The translations under genes were made by a program, and so were the position numbers. From contig OZ038530.1 in the NCBI GenBank assembly GCA_964036665.1, forward strand, positions 6,524,501-6,588,500: 64,000 nucleotides of DNA. Direction: 5' to 3'. Shown in pieces: positions 57,001-64,000 of this stretch; positions within the stretch are counted from its first letter, which is position 1; the number at the start of each line of letters is the position of its first letter. This DNA is from Gordius sp. MW1. Its lineage: Eukaryota; Nematomorpha; Gordioida; Gordea; Gordiidae. A model generated the notes under the pieces. That model did no database searches. It was not told the DNA's origin and worked only from the letters and a program-made list of their open reading frames with translations.

Positions 57001-57805
57001 GGAACTTAAGCTCAAATAATTTTGTGAATGAGTTTATAGTTGTAAAGGTTATGATTAAAAAATATCAATTGGCACGTGTTCTTTTTTAAGTTAGAAATTC
57101 CATGGTAACCACTATGAGAATATTTGCCTTTCTACTCTATCAGAACCAGTAGAACTGATTTTTGTGCCTAGCATGCTTATTAAAGTTACGAAATGCTAAG
57201 TTACATATTGAAATGCTCGGTATCTGATAAAATGTTGAATATTTCAATTATTTAAAATTAAATTAATTTTTTAGTCTTTTATCTATCTTGTAGAAATCGC
57301 GAAAGCCCATTAAAATTTTCAACTCGACCCAGACCGACAGTCGGGTTTCGGGTCACCCGTACAAGTCTATAATCTCTATTGGGTATTTCAATTTCATCCT
57401 ATGATTTTCTTTAGTAGAACTAATGCCTAAAGCAAAGAATTTTACAATATATTTTTATTTTTAGAGCAACGCCTTTTCACTTAAATCGAATCAAAATTGA
57501 TTTTATATAAAGTAATATATTAAACAATCTTAAATGTAGCGCGCTATCTAATGCGAATATTATGATAACTTGCGTCAAAAACCGATTAATAAACCCTTTG
57601 AAATTTTGAAACTCAAAAACATGTTTTAACTTTATTTAATAATTTGTTAAAATTTTGTAATGTTAGTTAATAATGGGGAACAAAACAAATATGGACAACA
57701 TTTCGGAAATTCTAGCGTATAGTCATCAACAGGCACACATCCTTTTTTGCGTTGCACTACAGGACATCTAATTTTATGATATAATTAACATCTCAAATAA
57801 ATGGT
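57001..57805. other. No gene seen
   Basis: AT-rich; no repeat or coding pattern recognised. Confidence 0.35.
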
Positions 57806-57985
57806 TTACTTTTTTTCGCATTTATAAGCATATTTTATGTCTTTATTGGGTAATGGGAAGGCTTCACATAGACACCATTCGCAAAAGGGTGATGTAAAAT
57901 TGCCCACCTTATATGGCTGATCTTTGGATCCAAATTTATGGAAACATCCATCTAATATGTGAGAAACCGCTATATTAGAGGACAT
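57806..57985 (-). CDS. Unassigned short Cys-containing ORF
   Basis: A 59-residue frame starting MSSNIAVSHILDGCFHKFG. An in-frame ATG 54 nt upstream (58039) would extend it. Four Cys fall in the C-terminal part (FCEWCLCEAF and YKCEKK). Composition is protein-like and less biased than its surroundings, but no family is recognised. It could be an exon of an unseen gene. Confidence 0.3.
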   Translation of the reverse strand: MSSNIAVSHILDGCFHKFGSKDQPYKVGNFTSPFCEWCLCEAFPLPNKDIKYAYKCEKK

Positions 57986-58039
57986 TTTATTAAAATAAAG
58001 TTTAAGCATAATATAGTATTCGATTGCTTTAATTAACAT

Positions 58040-58970
58040 AAATAGCGTTTATGATCTATTATGATTACTTGTATTGATTGAAGCTTTGCCACGCCCATCT
58101 ACTATGGGTTTGAAACCCGTTAGAACAATTAGTCCCAAAATAAGATATCTATTCATATCGGCTTTTGGATCACTCACTACAAATTAAATAATTTCAGTGA
58201 TTGATATATTAAAATATTTTATATTTATTATAAATAATATAGACGAATGCTTTTCAATCGGTTTAATATAAATTAAAGTTAAATTTAGAAATTTTTGTGA
58301 ATTCATTTTCCGTCAAAATTCTGCTTAAATGCATTAACTAAACTAGAAGATATCAAATCAGTAATTCCAAATTTTTTTGTCATGGCCTATTTAAAAAATC
58401 TAACGCCCTCTTCCCCTTTATAAAACTTAAAAAAAATATGATTTTTATAGCAGCAAATTGATTTATTTTTGGTGATATGGCACACAATATAAAAGAGTGG
58501 GCAATTAATAGTCACAATAAAGAAAAACTAATTATCCCGGCAGGCACCAGTGTAACCTGTAGGTGACGCAACATTGGGAAGTACTTTTATCAAAGACTAT
58601 TGAAGATAAAAACATTTTTTTAATTAAATTCAAAGATTAGATTGACATAAATCAGCCTAAATAATTACAATCCTTACTCTTCATTAGTTCTTGAATTATA
58701 TTCGCTCAAAATCGCAAATCCGACCTGCCTTCTTTTATTTAATATTTATCTTCTTTTTTTAATAATTATGTGTACTCATTTCAATTGATTACTGAGCATT
58801 TAAATGACATGCAAAATTTCATAAAAAATCTTAAGTTATAATACCTTAATTTTAAAAGTTTCAAACTCCTTGTAATAGTTATGCCTTAGGGTTTAAAGGA
58901 ATAGAACAACTTGGCTTAATTTTTTGGTATCATTTCAAAATACCACTGAATCTCACGTTTTACGAATAAT
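58040..58970. other. No gene seen
   Basis: AT-rich; nothing recognisable apart from short homopolymers. Confidence 0.35.
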
Positions 58971-58974
58971 TAAA

Positions 58975-59185
58975 TTACTCATTGCGCGAGCGCATAATTT
59001 CCATGTTTATAATGCGTATGCATTTAACACACCACAGATAGCTGCGCATTTTAATAATGCGTATGCATTTAACAATTATTGCTGCACTATAAAACTTTAA
59101 GGGACAGGGTTAACGTTCAGGGTAGTGTTTTAGGTTAGGGTTAGGATTAGATGCACATCAAATTCCCTCCCCATTTGAGATTTAA
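58975..59185 (+). repeat. Short direct repeats and TTAGGG-like patch
   Basis: ATAATGCGTATGCATTTAACA occurs near 59009 and 59052, apart from one end base. Then GTGTTTTAGGTTAGGGTTAG and GGATTAGATGCACATCAAA follow at about 59122-59165. The latter composite, with the CCCTCCCCATTTGAGATTTA block, recurs inside the foldback at 59681-60066. Confidence 0.6.
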
Positions 59186-59680
59186 TTTTTCGTGATATTC
59201 AGTGTGGCATTTTGGACTGTGGCATTTTGATTCTAATTTTTCAATTTGATATTTTAGAATTTAATATGTTCTTTTTTATGTGGATATAATTAATACCATG
59301 ATAACTTTGTTATTGTTACATAACACATAATGTTTAAATATCAAACAATCTTCAAAACGGCAGCGCCCCCTTGGGGGGAGATATCGCCCATTTTTAAAAT
59401 TACTATTGAATTTAGACCTTTTACAAGAGTTATTGAATTATTTAGATTTTACGTAATTCATAAATAGGGTATTTTGTGTGTACGAAAGCGACATAAAAAG
59501 ATGGCTATCATCGTAAAACCTAACATGCTTATGTTAGATATATACAACCTTAGAAGAGAATAAATTAAATTCTCAAATTATGGAATTACGAGATTCATAA
59601 ATAGTTATAGCAGTATTTAGGCCGCGAAATTAAGGGAGGAAATCAAGTGTGACAATCATTAACTGGAACTGTAAATTATC

Positions 59681-60066
59681 GTTTCTGTTCAAAAAGAAAG
59701 CTATTCAAAATAAAAGCTGATCAGAATGAAAGCTAATAAATCATTTTTGAATATCCCATTGAGGGTTAAGGTTAGGGGTAGTGTTTTAGGTCAGCGTTTT
59801 AGGTTAGGGTTAGGATTAGATGCACATCAAATTCCCTCCCCATTTGAGATTTATAAATAAGATCTAATAATTAGATTTATTAATAAGATATCTAAAAATA
59901 GTATAGATATTCAAAAATGGTATAAAAAATGGGATATTTAAAAATGATTGATTAGCCCTTTTTCTCTCAGCTTTATTTTTGAACACATTCTAGGGTCTAA
60001 ATGATTTATTAGCTTTCATTGTGATCAGCTTTTATTTTGAAGAGCTTTCTTTTTGAATAAGAATTT
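59681..60066. mobile_element. Foldback element with telomere-like loop and 9-bp duplication
   Basis: The left arm (59681-59761) and right arm (about 59925-60066) are inverted copies, sharing TTCAAAAAGAAAGCTATTCA-type and AAAGCTAATAAATCATTTTT blocks. TAAATTATC flanks both sides (59672-59680 and 60067-60075), a likely target duplication. The loop holds the TTAGGG-like composite and GATGCACATCAAATTCCC also found at 59110-59185. Confidence 0.75.
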
Positions 60067-60364
60067 TAAATTATCACTTCTAGGAGCCAATGCCCCCCTC
60101 CCCCCTATTAATAACAAATTTAGGCCCCTTTGACCCCACCCCATACTTTAACTATTTTTATATAGCTATAATATAGGCGTTTTATCACATAACTTGAAAG
60201 AAATATTTATATTAAGAGTAAAATTTTCTTATCTTAAGTAGTGAGTCCATAGTTAACGAAAGAGAGTATACCTACCTAAGCCGATTGGGATAATATTAGT
60301 AGGGCTTGAAATGATACTAGTTGAATCAAAACAAGTGTAAGCTATAAAAGATTATTAGAAGCAA

Positions 60365-60650
60365 AGAGGTAAAAAGCAGTCGCCACTTCCTCTAAACTTG
60401 ACTAAAAGTTTGACCCCTCCCTCAAGGATTATAGCTATGCCACTGCTAGCAACAATCATTTTTTTTATAAATATTTTCGTTCTTGTATCTTCGTATTAAT
60501 TCGACTTTATATTTAATACTTTTTAATAAAGCATGTCGGTTAAAAAAAAAGAGGTAAAAAGCAGTCGCCACTTCCTCTAAACTTGACTAAAATTTTGAAC
60601 CCTGCCTCAAGGGTAGAAGCTATAACTATGCCACTGCTGGCAATTCTAAT
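60365..60650 (+). repeat. Pair of direct repeats, about 100 bp
   Basis: GAGGTAAAAAGCAGTCGCCA with CTTCCTCTAAACTTGACTAA and TATGCCACTGCT occurs at about 60366-60455 and again at about 60550-60642. The intervening sequence is unrelated and AT-rich. Probably two ends or copies of a mobile element. Confidence 0.6.
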
Positions 60651-61277
60651 TACTTCAAAAAAAATTTAAGGGTTTTAAATAAAAAATTTAATGGAGTGCT
60701 TGAGGGTATGTTGTGATCTGCGATTCAAGCTAAATGCTTTGTAGATAATTAATAAGAGCCATTTCTACTTGGCAAATAATAAATCTCCACGGTTTTGCAG
60801 TCGTTTGTAGCTAAAAGTTTAAGATTTTTAAATTATTAAAAACTCAAAATTAAACATAATTTAAACGTTATTCACTGGTAGTGATGTCAGGTGTTTAAGT
60901 ATTTTTAATAAAAATAGCTTAAAGTTTTTCAAATTAAAGAAGAAATTTACAATTAATGATTAGATATCCCAAAATGCTGCGATCTATAATTATTTAAAAT
61001 TATAAGGGAGACCGCAACTTACTTTTATCTATTCAGTTTTTAAAAATAATAATGATAAAAAATTAAAATTTTATTTGTATGGGCAATTCGATATAAAGGT
61101 ATAAGTGAAAAAATTTTGTTTAAGATAATCATAAATTTTATCGAGGAAAAGCGATTTTTAGGGGCTGGTGTATTCTTAACCAATTTTTGTGTTTCGAGCG
61201 TATTTTTTTGGTTGCATATTATTATCTTAAAAGGAAATCTTTTTTTTTATAAATAGTATCTAATAAATTTTTTTCAT
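60651..61277. other. No gene seen
   Basis: AT-rich spacer; could hold regulatory sequence for the short ORF that follows, but no signal stands out. Confidence 0.3.
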
Positions 61278-61478
61278 ATGGTAGATATTAATTGTATAAA
61301 AATAGGGTCGGGGTTAGTTGGAGTGGGGTTGGTGCTAGCCATTTCTCATTTTTCTTACCTTATAAGACAAATGAAAAGATTTAAAAAACAAAAAATTCAT
61401 ATTTTACCTTGTTACAATTTGATAGAAAAAAAAGATCCAAAATGTTATTCCATTGAAGAATCGGGCCTATGGATATAA
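61278..61478 (+). CDS. Unassigned 66-residue ORF with a membrane-segment-like stretch
   Basis: ATG-started frame. Residues about 8-29 (IGSGLVGVGLVLAISHFSYL) are hydrophobic and could span a membrane. Basic residues follow (RQMKRFKKQK), so the C-terminus would face the cytosol or matrix by the positive-inside rule. Ends SIEESGLWI. No family recognised. It may be a small membrane protein, a first exon, or chance. Confidence 0.35.
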   Translation: MVDINCIKIGSGLVGVGLVLAISHFSYLIRQMKRFKKQKIHILPCYNLIEKKDPKCYSIEESGLWI

Positions 61479-63540
61479 GTTAAGTTTTATTATAAAATAC
61501 AAAAAAAATCCCCATTACATTTCCATTCTCTAGGTTTTTATAATAAAACCATCTTTTTATCGATTTTAGTTGGTATTAACTAAAAAGAAGTTGAAACTTA
61601 AAGGCTATTCTAACGTCCGCTTGTCCGGGACATTTTTAAAGTTTTTAGGATTTTTGAATTTTTAAGCTTAATTTGTCAAAACATATTTCCTCTGAATTTT
61701 TTTCCTGTAGTAAAAATAGACCTTTAAAATATATTGCAGCAAAATATTTAAAAAAATAATTTCTAGTTTTTTTAAATGATATTTAATTTTGTATCGCAAT
61801 TCTAGCTTCTCTACTTTAGATTGTTAATTTTTTATATAATTAAACAAGACGGGAATGACCGATAATGACTAATTTGCTTAATATAAGGGGAAATACAATA
61901 ATTAAATTCAACAAAACCAATTTCTAGTGAGAAACTAAAATAGAAAATTAAATATTACATGCCAAAGGATATGAGAATAATTTTGATTTTTCTTTCAAGT
62001 GAATATATTTAAACAATCAGGTTTTACTCATATATAATTTGTTTTTTTTAATATGGCTTACATTTAGGAATAATGAATTAACTTCTATTGATATAATATT
62101 TTGTTTGATAAGATAAGCATGTGTTACAAATTAATTGACTATTACAGAATTTATTTCGATATTTAACCAGCCTTCATATCCAAGGGCGCGTGTTATGAGA
62201 TTAATTTTGTAATCTGATACAACAGAAACAGATTGACAATTTAGAAAGATCAACTTTGATACAAACAAACAAGATTATTTTTAGTAAACACTGGCTTAGA
62301 AAGACCAAATTGTTGACCACCCCCTTCCCTCCATCTAAATCAAAAAATGCAATTTAATAAGGAAATAACATTAGGAATTTCGTAATTAAAATATTAATCT
62401 TCCAATTGCTAGCCAATTTTTTTCAATTAATTTAATCTTTTTACTTTCTTATTATAGGATAATAAGCAAAAGCGATTATTGTTCAACAAGTTAATGAAAT
62501 CATCACCTCTTATTAATTTTAATTTAAATAAATTAAGCAGGGCGTAGCTAGCATTTTTCCCTTGGGGTGGGGACGAAATTTTATATGATAGAAGTGGGAT
62601 TGGTTAAGGTTTGCACGGGTTCGAGCCTAAAGTTTTGTAAAAAGCGATGTTTATTCATTTTTATAAAGAATCGTTCAAATTATTGATTTACTCAAAATTT
62701 GTGGCATCAATTATTTGTTGAAGCTGATACATAAATTTTTTGATTAAAATGAATATACCACACTTTTTTCTTCTATTCGGGTCGAGTTGGGGTTGAAAAG
62801 TTTAAAATGCTTTTGGGTCAAGCTTAAGTTGGAAAATTGAAATCCTCTTGGGTCGGGTTAAGGCTGAAAAAGTGACTCTGCAGGCCTCTAGAACTATGGC
62901 TAAAAATTTTTTAGCCATTTGTAAAACTCAATGGTCAGCTATTCTTTTGTGTCTTTTAAACTTCGTTTGAACTCGAACCTTTTTAAGTCCATAAAAATAT
63001 TATTCCAAATAATAGATCTTCTCCCTATCGTTTACCTTCGACTTACAACATGAGCAAGCAAAATTAGAAACCGGCAACGAGCCTTTTTAGGTCAATCAGC
63101 CAGCCCGTTATAATTATTTTAACATGGACTCGTTAAAATAATAAATGATAGGCCCGGGGCCAGGACGGTAATTTTTGCTTGAGCCCGGCCCATTATTTTG
63201 CTTTGTTGTAATTTTTTTTATATATGTTACAAATGCTAATAATGATCATGTAAATTTATCACTGATTTATAAATTAAATTAGCTTACCTTAATCTAATGT
63301 TTATAGATATATAACGGTTATGATTGGAGTTGGAGCACGTCTATAGTATATAATTAACACTTTATATGATCGTTGAGATATTAATGAATGAATGAGTAAG
63401 GAGAGAAATATATTTTTATTTTCAATGTTGATTTAATAAACATTACATATTATAACATTCTAGAAACACACATTTGTTTATACATTATATTACACTAAAA
63501 CTTAAATGATTATAACGAGCTTTCAGCAGGCCTTACTTAG
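61479..63540. other. No gene seen; scattered repeat fragments
   Basis: AT-rich. A half copy of the GGGCGTAGCTAG MITE lies near 62541-62575, and a GCCCGG-rich fragment lies near 63150-63205. No coding region recognised. Confidence 0.4.
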
Positions 63541-63812
63541 GGCCCGTCTTAATATACGATTCAACTTCAAAGCGCCATATTTTTGTTGGTCTAAATATGC
63601 GATATACATGTCGTGGAATCAACAATTTTAGTTTAGTTACCAGATAAATATGCATTAATAAGCGTAATTAAAGGATAAATATTTGTTTTATGAGCAAAAA
63701 CACAAATATATAACATAAATGAAGTGACGCTAGTATTAAGACGCGGCTATTTTTAACATGCATTCCCTTTTTTAATCTAGATTCAAAATCGCGTATTAAG
63801 ACTGTAATGATT
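63541..63812 (+). repeat. Unoccupied relative of the 55-56.7 kb repeat
   Basis: GGCCCGTCTTAATATACGAT at 63541 corresponds to the joined flanks of the foldback at 55045-55989. GTGACGCTAGTATTAAGACG near 63724 corresponds to the joined flanks of the foldback at 56163-56576. Order and orientation are the same as at 55.03-56.65 kb. Confidence 0.8.
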
Positions 63813-63884
63813 GTTAGGTAGTTGTTTATTTTCTGTATTTTCACACGCGCGATAATAATGCAAATGAAATATTAATAAACAAAT

Positions 63885-63940
63885 ATTGATATTAGCGATG
63901 AATGTTATTTGAGATATTAGCGATGAATGTTATTTGAGCG
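63885..63940 (+). repeat. Short tandem duplication
   Basis: ATATTAGCGATGAATGTTAT with TTGAG is present twice in a row (about 63889-63913 and 63914-63938). Confidence 0.7.
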
Positions 63941-64000
63941 ATAAGATGAATTTTATGATGACGGAAGGAATTGTTCATGGATGGATGATTTTTAATCGAC

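Overview
This window reads as nuclear DNA from an AT-rich invertebrate animal. Genes are split by many GT-AG introns, some as short as 46 nt. One gene, a NET1/ARHGEF3-type Rho exchange factor, belongs to a family I know only from animals. Most of the sequence is transposon-derived and deeply nested, which suggests a repeat-rich genome. I could not settle the phylum from the sequence.

Three host genes can be reconstructed. (1) A complete nine-exon beta-tubulin lies on the minus strand at 1797-3495. (2) A cathepsin Z/X-like cysteine peptidase lies on the plus strand at 18764-21092; six exons cover the mature enzyme and the 5' exon(s) were not found. (3) A ten-exon DH-PH RhoGEF of the NET1/ARHGEF3 type lies on the plus strand at 43038-48192. 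A few small ORFs (39783-40073, 57806-57985, 61278-61478) are unassigned.

1-1.3 kb is a tRNA-derived SINE cluster. 4-10.5 kb holds DNA-transposon remnants, two inverted TA-flanked MITEs, and an RTE-type LINE that is split by a hAT-like element and carries a four-copy 267-bp expansion of its endonuclease region. 10.9-14.8 kb is a 5'-truncated Ty3/gypsy element (RNase H, integrase, accessory ORF, short LTR) with a C/G-rich minisatellite at its broken end and a hAT MITE inside it. 15-18.7 kb is mostly unique AT-rich sequence with one 110-bp tandem array.

21.9-39 kb is a large nest. A hAT element (25964-37246, 8-bp target duplication) is interrupted by a Ty3/gypsy element on the minus strand (26248-36556, 5-bp target duplication, both LTRs, primer site and polypurine tract). 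Its 3' LTR is in turn interrupted by a hAT element that still encodes a BED zinc finger. The 5' leader of the gypsy element is filled with SINE and hairpin arrays.

49-60 kb holds a Helitron-like element, an RTE LINE bounded by a 16-bp direct repeat, and several foldback elements. One foldback (55045-55989) has about 100-bp inverted arms, an 8-bp target duplication, a G-rich minisatellite core, and a related unoccupied site at 63.5 kb. The last 4 kb shows no gene beyond the small ORF.

The host genes are unrelated to one another and share no operon-like logic. The mobile elements record an order of events that can be read from nested insertions and paralogous empty sites within this one window.
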